Positions 56,508 through 64,000 of a DNA stretch of 64,000 nucleotides are shown piece after piece. How positions within the stretch are numbered: the stretch's first letter is position 1; every line of letters starts with the position of its first letter. A program made the translations under genes and the position numbers. The DNA lies in the NCBI GenBank assembly GCA_049241565.1, contig JBMLQL010000018.1, forward strand, positions 1 through 64,000, in the 5' to 3' direction. A model generated the notes under the pieces. The model saw nothing but the letters and a program-made list of their open reading frames with translations. It was not told where the DNA came from and made no database searches. Source of the DNA: DZBG01 sp049241565. Its GTDB lineage: Bacteria > Bdellovibrionota > Bacteriovoracia > Bacteriovoracales > Bacteriovoracaceae.

Positions 56508-57020
56508 TTAAGGGGCTTGATAGCCTGTTTTACGAAGATCGTCCTCAGAGAGTGTTATAGGGACTGCTGAGCCCGACCACGAGATAGTGACGTAAGTGTT
56601 GACGATGGCTTTGTTTGATTTAAGTTCAATATCAATAAGAGAATTAAAACCATCTTCAACTGCCCAGAATGACATTTTCATCAGAGCTTCATCGCGATCG
56701 ACACAATTTTCAACTGTATAAGGAATTTCTTTTCGTTTGAAGAGGCGAGTGGCCTTGCCTTCGTTCTTGTAGAAGATGTTGACCTGTTTGGCCTTCTCTA
56801 ATTTTTCTGTGTAATCAAAGTGAGCTGCACTGACGTGAGTATCAAAACAGTTGGTACAATAAGTTGTATGAGAAAGAACTTCTGGAATTTTACGAAGAAA
56901 GGAGAAACCTGCTTCATCAATGAATTGAGCACAGTATTTACAAATGGCCTCATGGCAGAGGGCACACTCTAAGTTGGCCTTAGGTTTATGGCATGTGAGG
57001 CAGTTTGGAAGTTTACTCAT
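56508..57020 (-). CDS. Zinc-binding protein, unknown
   Basis: The 170-residue protein starts with a zinc-ribbon/treble-clef region: NCLTCHKPKANLECALCHEAICKYCAQF and TTYCTNCFDTH. It has eight Cys and several His in residues 6-64, enough for two metal sites, like B-box-type fingers. The C-terminal ~80 residues (FWAVEDGFNSLIDIELKSNKA, YVTISWSGSAVP) resemble small heavy-metal-binding/YbjQ-like folds, but this is tentative. No weak or strong ribosome site is seen except AAGGC far upstream. Confidence 0.6.
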   Translation of the reverse strand: MSKLPNCLTCHKPKANLECALCHEAICKYCAQFIDEAGFSFLRKIPEVLSHTTYCTNCFDTHVSAAHFDYTEKLEKAKQVNIFYKNEGKATRLFKRKEIPYTVENCVDRDEALMKMSFWAVEDGFNSLIDIELKSNKAIVNTYVTISWSGSAVPITLSEDDLRKTGYQAP

Positions 57021-57132
57021 AAAAGCCTTGTATCATAGTCGGGTATCATTATCTATAGGCAAAAATTCCGCTGCAACGCGAATTGTACCTTATCTTCAAA
57101 ATAAGAGATGATTATCTTAAGCGGAGGTTCTA

Positions 57133-57342
57133 TTGGAATATCAAGATGTGTTTCCTGTTCCCCAGTCTGGCCAAGCTTCGAATATACTCAAAAAGATGTA
57201 TTCAAAAAGCTACTCTCTTAAATCCCGAAATAAAAAAGAATCGAAAGAATTTCTCATGGAAAGACTTGAGCAACTCAAGCTTGATGGAAAATTTAATTCG
57301 GCCGAAGGAAGAATGATTAGCAAATTACTTGAAAATATTTAG
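57133..57342 (+). CDS. Small protein, unknown, TTG start
   Basis: The 69-residue protein (EYQDVFPVPQSGQASNILKKMY...) is basic and likely helical at the end (FLMERLEQLKLDGKFNSAEGRMISKLLENI). TTG 57133 is supported by GCGGAGG 5-6 nt upstream; no ATG gives a comparable start. No known family. Confidence 0.5.
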   Translation: MEYQDVFPVPQSGQASNILKKMYSKSYSLKSRNKKESKEFLMERLEQLKLDGKFNSAEGRMISKLLENI

Positions 57343-57550
57343 CGAGTAATTTTATTTTCATGAAAAGAGTGTTGAAAAGAATTGGTTGTTATCAAAGCTA
57401 AGATCGCCAAATTGCTTGATAATATATTCTTTCGACTTATTTTACTCTTCGAAAGTAACAGTTTTTTGACACCCCATTCATTTATGTTGCGCATCCATAG
57501 TTAATTGTGAAGACTATAAGGATCGAAAGACAAATAAATGGAGGTTCCCT

Positions 57551-57823
57551 ATGGAAAAAACAACTACACCAAAGAAAGCAGCTAATCCTGCATTCATGAA
57601 GGCCCTTACACCGTCAGCTGAACTAGCTGCAGTTATCGGTACAAAAGCACTTCCAAGAACAGAAGTTGTTAAAGAACTTTGGGTTTACATCAAAGAACAC
57701 AATCTTCAGAATCCAAAAAACAAAAGAAATATTCTTGCTGACGCTAAACTTGAAAAAGTTTTCGGTAAGAAAGAAGTGACTATGTTTGAACTTGCAGGAA
57801 TTGTAGGAAAGCACCTTAGCTAA
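57551..57823 (+). CDS. SWIB/MDM2-domain protein
   Basis: The 90-residue protein is a SWIB domain: FMKALTPSAELAAVIGTKALPRTEVVKELWVYIKEHNLQNPKNKRNILADAKLEKVFGKKEVTMFELAGIVGKHL (shown in part by residues). SWIB domains are typical of eukaryotic chromatin remodelers and of some bacteria (chlamydiae among them), where the role is unclear, perhaps DNA-associated. It has a short basic N-terminus. TGGAGG is 7 nt before the ATG, and a strong terminator follows directly, so it is a monocistronic unit. Confidence 0.9.
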   Translation: MEKTTTPKKAANPAFMKALTPSAELAAVIGTKALPRTEVVKELWVYIKEHNLQNPKNKRNILADAKLEKVFGKKEVTMFELAGIVGKHLS

Positions 57824-57829
57824 ATCCTT

Positions 57830-57857
57830 AAGGGCCTCTTTGAGGCCCTTTTTTTTT
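57830..57857 (+). terminator. Rho-independent terminator after the SWIB gene
   Basis: AAGGGCCTC (57830-57838) and GAGGCCCTT (57842-57850) form a perfect stem with a TTT loop and are followed by seven more T. Confidence 0.9.
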
Positions 57858-57881
57858 GTCTCATAAATATCGAAGGCGATT

Positions 57882-58055
57882 ATGTTTGGCTTTTTAAAAT
57901 CTGATCCTAAGAAAAAACTCCAACAAGAGTTTGAAAAGAAATTAGCTGATGCCGTGGAGGCCCAACGAAACGGCAATATTGAACTTTATGCTAAGCTCTC
58001 CACTGAAGCAGAAGAAATTCTCAAAAAGATTGAAGAGCTGGCCCCCAAAGGCTAA
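57882..58055 (+). CDS. DUF6435/Lacal_2735-type small protein
   Basis: The 57-residue protein starts MFGFLKSDPKKKLQQEFEKKLADAV, a form I recognise as the DUF6435 (Lacal_2735) family, with conserved AQRNGNIELYAKLSTEAEEI. These are small helical proteins of unknown function, often next to unrelated genes. GAAGG lies 6 nt before the ATG, and the gene ends 3 bp before the DUF2062 gene. The first frame extends only to 58055. Confidence is good for the family, none for function. Confidence 0.75.
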   Translation: MFGFLKSDPKKKLQQEFEKKLADAVEAQRNGNIELYAKLSTEAEEILKKIEELAPKG

Positions 58056-58058
58056 CGC

Positions 58059-58541
58059 TTGAAAAAAATTAAAAATTTTTTTTATACAAAAATCATTGCG
58101 CCTGTTCTTAGTCAGCTCAAGCAAGGTATCTCTCCTCATCAACTCTCTTTGAGTTTGGCCGCAGGATTTGTTTTAGGATCATTTCCTATTATCGGGCCAG
58201 TTACTCCGATGTGTTTACTCGTGGCCTTTATGTTTAAGCTGAATCATATCGCTATCCAATCGGCCAATTACGCTGCTTATCCTCTTCAGATCGCCCTCTT
58301 GATTCCATTCTATCGGGCAGGAGAAAAACTTTTTGGAGTAGACCCTATTGCTCTTAATATTCAATCGATCCTGAGTGAATTTCAGTCAAGCTATATGGGG
58401 GCCATGGAGAAATATTTGATGACAGGCCTTAGGGGTGTTGTTGTTTGGCTTATTGTTTCTCCTGTGGCCTTTCTGATTACCTATAAAGTCAGCCTGCTTA
58501 TCTTACAAAGAGTGATGAAACAAGATAAAAATATATTATAA
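58059..58541 (+). CDS. DUF2062 membrane protein
   Basis: The 160-residue protein has three hydrophobic segments and DUF2062 marks: GISPHQLSLSLAAGFVLGSFPIIGPVTPMCLLVAF and NYAAYPLQIALLIPFYRAGEKLFG (both in part). Function unknown; some members sit beside lipopolysaccharide or glycosyltransferase genes. TTG 58059 is the start, with AAAGG 7 nt upstream, right behind the DUF6435 gene, so the pair is likely translated together. Confidence 0.8.
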   Translation: MKKIKNFFYTKIIAPVLSQLKQGISPHQLSLSLAAGFVLGSFPIIGPVTPMCLLVAFMFKLNHIAIQSANYAAYPLQIALLIPFYRAGEKLFGVDPIALNIQSILSEFQSSYMGAMEKYLMTGLRGVVVWLIVSPVAFLITYKVSLLILQRVMKQDKNIL

Positions 58542-58596
58542 AGATAATAAAAACATAATAATTTATTTTTATATATACTTTGGCGATAATGAATCC

Positions 58597-59388
58597 ATGA
58601 AAAGGCGTTCATTTATACATTCAGTATTAGCTTCCTTCATCCTTTTAAAAACAGGAAAGCTCACCTTCGCCAAAGGAGTTTCTATGATTATTCATCCATC
58701 ACAGACAAGAGGTGTCGCCAATCACGGGTGGCTTAATTCTCATCATACATTTAGTTTTGCTGATTATTACAATCCTGAAAGAATGAGTTTTGGGGCCTTG
58801 AGAGTTCTTAACGATGATTCTGTGGCGCCGGCCATGGGATTTGGAACTCATCCCCATCGTGATATGGAAATTATTTCTATTCCTCTCTCAGGGTCGCTTC
58901 AGCATCGTGACTCTGAAGGGAATGCTCAGCTGATTCGCAAAGGTGAAGTTCAAATTATGTCAGCAGGAACGGGTGTTTATCACTCTGAATATAATGCTTC
59001 GACCAGTGAGGATGTTAAATTTTTGCAGATTTGGGTTCTTCCTAAAAAACTAGGAATCAAGCCTCGCTATGAACAAAAAGTTTTTGATCCTCAGGTCAAT
59101 CAACTTTCATTAGTGGTTTCCCCAGATGGAAGAGAAGGGTCTGTGACTATTAATCAAGATGCCTTCTTTTCTTTAGCCGAGATTAATAACGGTGAAGTTG
59201 TGTATGAGCGTAAGCTTAAAGGCAATGGAGTTTATGTTTTTATTTTAGAGGGTGAAGTTGAGATTAATGGAAAAACATTCTCAAAAAGAGATGGTATTGG
59301 GTTTGAAGATTTTGAAGCGATTAATATTAAGTCTAAATTAGCGGAAGTTCTTTTAATGGAAGTTCCTATGTCAGGAGTAAGATCATGA
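58597..59388 (+). CDS. Pirin-family protein with an N-terminal Tat-like extension
   Basis: The 263-residue cupin-fold protein has the pirin core: RGVANHGWLNSHHTFSFADYYNPERMSFGALRVLNDD, HPHRDMEIISIPLSG and GVYHSEYNASTSEDVKFLQIW (shown in part). Metal ligands include the H-x-H of the HPHRDME motif. Pirins act as quercetin dioxygenases or redox-linked regulators. The first 29 residues (MKRRSFIHSVLASFILLKTG...) look like a Tat signal (KRRSFI). A conventional pirin start is ATG 58684, which has AAAGGAG 5-6 nt upstream. GATAAT lies 6 nt before ATG 58597. Two products, exported and cytosolic, are possible. Confidence 0.85.
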   Translation: MKRRSFIHSVLASFILLKTGKLTFAKGVSMIIHPSQTRGVANHGWLNSHHTFSFADYYNPERMSFGALRVLNDDSVAPAMGFGTHPHRDMEIISIPLSGSLQHRDSEGNAQLIRKGEVQIMSAGTGVYHSEYNASTSEDVKFLQIWVLPKKLGIKPRYEQKVFDPQVNQLSLVVSPDGREGSVTINQDAFFSLAEINNGEVVYERKLKGNGVYVFILEGEVEINGKTFSKRDGIGFEDFEAINIKSKLAEVLLMEVPMSGVRS

Positions 59389-59771
59389 TTCAAGTGAAGA
59401 AAAGAGAAAACTATAGCGTTGTTCTTAAAGGACATAATGATCTTCAGATCATTAGTGATGTCACAGCGGCACAAGGTGGAGATGACGTGGGATTAGATCC
59501 TCATGAAATCCTTGAGGCCAGTTTAGGTGCTTGTACCTCAATTACACTGGCCATGTATGCGAAGAGAAAAAACTGGAATCTTCTTGATGCGGAAGTGGAA
59601 GTGAAGATTGAGAAAGAGGGGACGGAGAGTTTATTGACTCGAAAAATCAAACTTATCGGGGATCTGACTGAAGAACAAAGACAAGGACTTCTGGCGGTGG
59701 CCAATAAGTGCCCGATTCATAAGCTTTTAACGAGCAGAATTGAGATTCAATCTACCCTTGTCAGTCCTTAG
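59385..59771 (+). CDS. OsmC/Ohr-family protein
   Basis: The 128-residue protein matches OsmC: GLDPHEILEASLGACTSITLAMYAKRKNW and NKCPIHKLL. The two Cys (in LGACTS and NKCPIH) are the reactive pair of the family, which reduces organic hydroperoxides. Its ATG overlaps the pirin stop (ATGA), so they are coexpressed; both fit oxidative-stress defence. The catalytic Glu/Arg pair expected in Ohr is less clear here, so the closer relation is OsmC-like. Confidence 0.88.
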   Translation: MIQVKKRENYSVVLKGHNDLQIISDVTAAQGGDDVGLDPHEILEASLGACTSITLAMYAKRKNWNLLDAEVEVKIEKEGTESLLTRKIKLIGDLTEEQRQGLLAVANKCPIHKLLTSRIEIQSTLVSP

Positions 59772-59816
59772 CTCCTGAATTTAAAATGAGACAAGTTTTC
59801 TCATCAGGAGTCCTAA

Positions 59817-60623
59817 GTGAAATTGAGATCATTCGCATTGGTTTTTCTATCTGTTTTTCTTTTTCAAAGTTGTAGTTCTGTTCCAGGACTAAAAGAGCCT
59901 TCTGAGGAAGAAATTAATAGCGAATCTCTTAAGGCCTATAATGAAATTAAGACGAAGGCCAAAATTTCATCTAACGCTGAATGGAAGGCCATGGTCGATC
60001 GTGTGGCCAGACGTATTGCTGAAGCTTCCGGAGAAAATTTCAAATGGGAGTGGATGCTCATTGAAGATCCACAGGTCAATGCTTGGTGTATGCCAGGTGG
60101 AAAAATGGCTGTCTATACCGGGATCATGCCTGTTCTAAAAACTGAAGGGGCCTTGGCCGCAGTGATGGGACATGAAGTTGCTCACGCTACTAAAAGACAT
60201 GGAAAACAAAGATACTCACGGGCCATTAAAGGAAATCTCATCGGCGTTGTTGTCGGTGGTGCCGCGATTGCTGGGGGACAACTTTTGTGTAAAACAGAAA
60301 TGTGTAAAACACTGAGTGGTCTTGGTGGAGCAGCCGCAGGATTTGCAGTGGCCTTTTTTGATAGAAAATTCTCTCGCGGTGATGAGATTGAAGCAGATCA
60401 AGAAGGACAACTTCTTATGGCCCGTGCAGGTTATGATCCAGCTGAAGCGGCCCGAGTTTGGGAGAGAATGTCAGCGGCTAATGGGGGCAAAGCCCCACAA
60501 GAATGGATGTCGACTCATCCTTCCGATGAGAGAAGAATGAATAATTTAAGATCATGGCTTCCAGCCGCTAACAGTCTTTATCAAGCAGCTCCTCGTAAAT
60601 ACGGTATCGGAGATAATATTTAA
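59817..60623 (+). CDS. M48-family metalloprotease, lipoprotein
   Basis: The 268-residue protein has a lipoprotein signal (KLRSFALVFLSVFLFQSC|SS) and the M48 core: NAWCMPGGKMAVYTGI, MGHEVAHATKRHG (HEVAH zinc site), and the third-ligand EADQEGQLLMARAGYDP, then MSTHPSDERRMNNL. It resembles E. coli LoiP/YcaL, outer-membrane-linked proteases. GTG 59817 is used with AGGAG 5-6 nt upstream. The next secreted protein gene starts right after the stop. Confidence 0.9.
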   Translation: MKLRSFALVFLSVFLFQSCSSVPGLKEPSEEEINSESLKAYNEIKTKAKISSNAEWKAMVDRVARRIAEASGENFKWEWMLIEDPQVNAWCMPGGKMAVYTGIMPVLKTEGALAAVMGHEVAHATKRHGKQRYSRAIKGNLIGVVVGGAAIAGGQLLCKTEMCKTLSGLGGAAAGFAVAFFDRKFSRGDEIEADQEGQLLMARAGYDPAEAARVWERMSAANGGKAPQEWMSTHPSDERRMNNLRSWLPAANSLYQAAPRKYGIGDNI

Positions 60624-61892
60624 ATGACAAAAATATTAGTTCTCCTTCTCATCTCATGGTCGGCTTATGGGGAGATTCCTCATTCACTGACTAAGCTCTC
60701 TGAGATCAAAGATAAAAATAGTGAAGCTTATATGTTCATGGCCCACCAAGCGGCCATGGATGCCAGATATTCAGCGGAGAGTGCTCTTGAAGGAGAGAAC
60801 TCTTCTCTTGCTTTGAAAATTCTTGGGATTGGGTTAGAGTTGATGCCTCACCGAGGAGATCTTAAAACTCTCAGAAACTCAGCTCTTGAAACTTATATTA
60901 AAATTACTCAAAAGCTTGAAGAAGATAGTCAGAAAAATTGCCCTGTTCTCCAGTCTCGTTATAATTTTTTGGCCAGTGTGGCCCCTGACGCTTTTGTAAA
61001 ACTAAAATATGATCGCAGTTGTGGATCAATTACTAAAACCACTCCTGAAAAAATTAATGAACCCATACTTTATAAAAATCTTGAAGCAGAATTTAAGGTC
61101 AATCTCTCGTCAGACTGGAAGAATAATCATTTTCCTTTTGATGATGTGCTCAATAATTCTTTGATGCTGACAAGATCTCTATATGGAGAAGGGGAGATTT
61201 TAAAATGTGATAGTCTTAAAATTGATCCTGCCTCAAAAGATGTGGATTCTTTGGATGTCATGGCCAATTGTAAGTCCGCTGGAATTGATTCAAGCTTCAG
61301 GGAGACTTCATTTAAGTATTATGGGTTTTTAGATCACTTGCTCATTGTCCCTAATGGAACCAAGGCCGTGATGTATACTAATCTCGATGGGAGTACGAAA
61401 TTTTTTAAAACCTCTGAGGCCCTCTATCGTATTTATGAGCGGGCCTTTGATAATGAATCTTTTGACGATGATATGATTCATTTTGTGGTACTGAAAATGA
61501 CTTTGAGATCTCTTGGGAAAACGGAGACTGAAACTCTTTTGGCCAAACTGAATCATCAAAAAATGAAAAAGAATCAGCAGATGGAAATCTCCTTTATTAA
61601 AGGGGCGAAAGAGCGATTTGAAACTTTGGGGACTCGTGGACCTTTGTTTTTCTCTTCGGAAGAAATGAAGACATTAAGTGAGGTGAGTTTTGCCATTGAT
61701 TATAAGGCCAGTTATGAGCTTTATAAAAAGCACTTTGAAGAATCAATAAAGACTGATCTGGAATGCCAAGAAGCGAAAAAAAGAATAGATGAAATCGCTC
61801 CCTCTCGTAAGAAGAATAAACAACTTAAATCTTATGAGCAAAATTGCCCAAAAACAGGGACCTTGTCGCTTCTCATCAAAGAAAGTTTCTAG
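60624..61892 (+). CDS. Secreted protein, unknown, in operon with the M48 protease
   Basis: The 422-residue protein has a signal peptide (TKILVLLLISWSAYG|EI) and several Cys. It is mostly helical, with a tetratricopeptide-like stretch early on (ALKILGIGLELMPHRGDLKTLRNSALETYIKITQ) that could be a repeat scaffold. No domain is named. ATG 60624 directly follows the M48 stop, so translation is coupled. A partner role to the protease is inferred from the operon only. Confidence 0.6.
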   Translation: MTKILVLLLISWSAYGEIPHSLTKLSEIKDKNSEAYMFMAHQAAMDARYSAESALEGENSSLALKILGIGLELMPHRGDLKTLRNSALETYIKITQKLEEDSQKNCPVLQSRYNFLASVAPDAFVKLKYDRSCGSITKTTPEKINEPILYKNLEAEFKVNLSSDWKNNHFPFDDVLNNSLMLTRSLYGEGEILKCDSLKIDPASKDVDSLDVMANCKSAGIDSSFRETSFKYYGFLDHLLIVPNGTKAVMYTNLDGSTKFFKTSEALYRIYERAFDNESFDDDMIHFVVLKMTLRSLGKTETETLLAKLNHQKMKKNQQMEISFIKGAKERFETLGTRGPLFFSSEEMKTLSEVSFAIDYKASYELYKKHFEESIKTDLECQEAKKRIDEIAPSRKKNKQLKSYEQNCPKTGTLSLLIKESF

Positions 61893-61912
61893 ACAAATAC
61901 AATTAATCAGTG

Positions 61913-61946
61913 TTTCATATGTCAAACAAAACGTTAACATATGGAA
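61913..61946. promoter_or_regulatory. Inverted repeat upstream of the TonB-dependent receptor
   Basis: TTTCATATGT (61913-61922) and ACATATGGAA (61937-61946) are near-perfect inverted arms with a 14-bp spacer, ending 4 bp before the receptor ATG. It is a candidate repressor site; it does not match the usual Fur box. Confidence 0.35.
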
Positions 61947-61950
61947 CAAC

Positions 61951-64000
61951 ATGAAAACAATCATTTTTTCACTGCTCTTTGTTGCACTTACTCCCGCCAT
62001 CGCCCAAGAAAAGCTTGATACCATCGAAGTTCTAGGTCAAAAGTCTTCTTCTTTCTCTGGATACTGGGAAGAGAATCAAGACGCCAAAATTTTCTCGGGA
62101 AAAAAGAATACGGTGACGTCTTTAAAAGATATTCCGCAGCTTCAGACGAATAACTACCGTCAGGCCACGTCTCAGACTCCAGGTCTTCTTATTTCAGAAA
62201 TTCCTAATGAATCTCTGGCCGCTATCACTTATCGCGGTCTAGGTGATCCTCATGAGTCGTACAACTTACTTCTTCTTCAAGATGGTTTGCCAGTGGCTGC
62301 GGATATGTATGGATATCCGGCCCATTATTTCTCTCCGGCCTTGCCGATGATGGAGAAAGTTCAGTTCATTCGTGGAGGAGCGTCGCTTCTTTATGGACCT
62401 CAGCCCGGGGGAGTTCTCAATTATATGTCGACTCCACTCACTAAGGGACAGGCCCTTTCTGGAAAAGTAGGACTCACTGGTGGATCATATAATCTTCTCA
62501 CAACCAATAATGCCGTTTATGGATCTAAGGGGAACAACTCTTACGCTATTGAATACTATCGTCGTCAAGGTGATGGACCTCAACGTGTAAATTCGAATTT
62601 TGAAGCCGATTATCTTCAGGTAAGAAATCATCACTTCGCTGGAAAGAATAAATATAAAGTTTCATTCAATGGTTATAACTCTGATCATGGAAACTCTGGT
62701 GGATTTGCTAAAAATCCCGGTGTGAATGCCAATGTTTATGGTGATGATTTAGGAAAAGCGACTAGAGTTCATGATCGTCTTAAAGTTTCTCGCGCTCAGC
62801 TTGCCCTTGGTGTTGAAAGTAAAATGGATGATTCTTCAGAGCTTCATGTGAATTTTTGGGGTACGGCCTACCGTCGTTACTCAAAAAATCAGAATGGGGG
62901 TGGATTCGGAACATTTGCCACAGGAACGACAAACGATATCGTGACTCAACAGTACTATGGCTATAATGGTGAAGTTCGTTACTTAAAAAACTATACCCTG
63001 GCCGGTAATGAGAGCACAGTCTCTGCAGGGTTTTTGAACTACAACCTCACTTCTCCTTATACAAGAGAAACAGGGGCCAAGGTCGATTCAAATCATGGAA
63101 CAGTGAATAGAAGAGTGGACCGTGAAACTCACGTGAACTCTTTATTTGTTGAAAATAGATTCTCTTTCGGAAAACTCATGGTGACTCCAGGAGTAAGAGT
63201 GGAGAGTATCAGACAAGTTCTTGATGAGAGAAAATCACCATCGGCCACTCTTCGTGAAGACGACCGTACTGATAATGTTCCTCTTTTTGGTCTCAGTCTT
63301 TCATACCACCTCACTGATGAGTCTCAGCTCTATGCGAACTCTTCAGAGGCCTATAAACCGATTACTTATCAAGATGCTCTTCCGCTGACTAATGGAGCGA
63401 CTGTCTCTGAAGATATTGATCCAAGTAAAATTTATAATTATGAAATTGGGTACCGTGGACAAACTGATAAATTGAATTGGGATGTTTCTGCCTTCTTTAT
63501 CCGTTATGAAAATAAGTTCGGCCAAGTGGGAACAAATTTTCAAAATACTGGAGCTGGAACTAATAAAGGGATCGATCTGGCCACTGAGCTAAAACTCAGC
63601 CAAATGAGCGACTCGCTTAAAAAATATGGGAACTTCAATCTTTACGGAAATATATCAATCCTTGAGGCGAAGTATACTCGTGGCCCTTTGAAAGATAATC
63701 AGGCCCAATATGCACCTGAAACAATTACTCGTGCGGGTCTTATTTATAGTAAAGAAAATAAATTGAAAGTGGCCCTTATGGGTGTGATGGTTGCTGGCCA
63801 TTACGGAGATGATGGGAACACGAGTAATTTCGAAATTCCTTACTACACTGTTTGGGATCTTACGGCAGACTGGACTATTACAAAATCTTGGACGGCTTCA
63901 GCCGGGATTAACAACCTTCTTGATCGCGAGTATTACTCTCGTGTTCGTACTGATGGTATTGCTTGGGCCCTTGATCGTAATTTTTATGCCGGAGCAACTT
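61951..64000 (+). CDS. TonB-dependent outer-membrane receptor (FecA-like), 3' end beyond window
   Basis: From ATG 61951 one frame stays open to the last base, about 683 codons. It has a signal peptide (KTIIFSLLFVALTPAIA|QE), a TonB-box-like start (DTIEVLGQ) and the plug domain with QTPGLLISEIPNESLAAITYRGLG, LLLLQDGLPVAADMYGYPAHYF and the EKVQFIRGGASLLYGPQPGGVLNYMS block (in parts). Beta-barrel strands follow, including the late NNLLDREYYSRVR near the window end. Plug sequence is nearest to FecA-type ferric-siderophore receptors, so iron or another metal complex is the likely ligand. An inverted repeat lies directly upstream. The last strands and the C-terminal Phe are not in the window. Confidence 0.9.
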   Translation, partial: MKTIIFSLLFVALTPAIAQEKLDTIEVLGQKSSSFSGYWEENQDAKIFSGKKNTVTSLKDIPQLQTNNYRQATSQTPGLLISEIPNESLAAITYRGLGDPHESYNLLLLQDGLPVAADMYGYPAHYFSPALPMMEKVQFIRGGASLLYGPQPGGVLNYMSTPLTKGQALSGKVGLTGGSYNLLTTNNAVYGSKGNNSYAIEYYRRQGDGPQRVNSNFEADYLQVRNHHFAGKNKYKVSFNGYNSDHGNSGGFAKNPGVNANVYGDDLGKATRVHDRLKVSRAQLALGVESKMDDSSELHVNFWGTAYRRYSKNQNGGGFGTFATGTTNDIVTQQYYGYNGEVRYLKNYTLAGNESTVSAGFLNYNLTSPYTRETGAKVDSNHGTVNRRVDRETHVNSLFVENRFSFGKLMVTPGVRVESIRQVLDERKSPSATLREDDRTDNVPLFGLSLSYHLTDESQLYANSSEAYKPITYQDALPLTNGATVSEDIDPSKIYNYEIGYRGQTDKLNWDVSAFFIRYENKFGQVGTNFQNTGAGTNKGIDLATELKLSQMSDSLKKYGNFNLYGNISILEAKYTRGPLKDNQAQYAPETITRAGLIYSKENKLKVALMGVMVAGHYGDDGNTSNFEIPYYTVWDLTADWTITKSWTASAGINNLLDREYYSRVRTDGIAWALDRNFYAGAT

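Overview
The window comes from a low-GC (roughly 40%) Gram-negative bacterium. It shows many signal peptides, a lipoprotein box, a TonB-dependent receptor, a TolC-type outer-membrane efflux domain and several metalloproteases. Gene content and style suggest the Bdellovibrionota/Bacteriovorax side of the old deltaproteobacteria. That placement is inference: there is no rRNA or other decisive marker here, and no tRNA gene or CRISPR array was seen.

Left end, 1-8.7 kb, is accessory DNA. A zinc-ribbon-repeat protein carrying a Vsr-like nuclease domain (42-1553) is followed by a 4.6-kb island. The island is bracketed by two diverged ~150-bp direct repeats (1629-1776 and 6226-6375) that look like structured RNA and end in CCACCTCCACCA, as acceptor ends of tmRNA genes do. 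Inside lie a tyrosine recombinase killed by one in-frame TGA, an orphan HipB-like regulator, an E. coli-like hipBA pair behind a perfect inverted-repeat operator, and a membrane-protein/DUF6973-like toxin pair. Next comes a TetR/DUF1272/membrane-protein cassette around a 41-bp palindrome, flanked by two copies of a REP-like hairpin. A DoxX-SDR-Rrf2 group follows, with the 3' stub of a DOPA 4,5-dioxygenase gene wedged in it.

8.6-20 kb carries stress and envelope genes with many local regulators (four TetR, one Rrf2), several facing divergent palindromic operators. The most striking gene is at 11975-16270: an RND efflux permease fused in one reading frame to a signal-peptide-like segment and a TolC-type outer-membrane channel. 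No membrane-fusion adaptor is seen nearby. A small secreted-protein gene at 18752-19145 is broken by a one-base frameshift.

20-33 kb holds mostly exported or small proteins: a GH3 beta-glucosidase, two divergent paralogous secreted proteins with an HEWGH metalloprotease, a DUF2817 carboxypeptidase fused to an isopenicillin-N-synthase-like oxygenase and overlapped by a second M14 peptidase, a two-gene micro-operon (48 and 24 codons), a DUF482 protein, a TlpA-like thioredoxin and a trypsin-like protease.

33.9-64 kb is more housekeeping in character: CobW GTPase-DUF1826, MetRS, an ATP-grasp-like protein with a MAPEG protein, a fatty-acid desaturase, SelO, ChrA, a hibernation factor, MATE and MFS transporters, an ATL repair protein, a ParB-like protein, MgtC, a K+ channel, AhpC/AhpF, PhnA, a DEAD-box helicase, SWIB, DUF2062, pirin-OsmC, an M48 lipoprotein, and a FecA-like receptor cut by the window end. 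Several genes have a TATAAT-like box 6-8 nt before the ATG and no Shine-Dalgarno, which suggests leaderless mRNAs.
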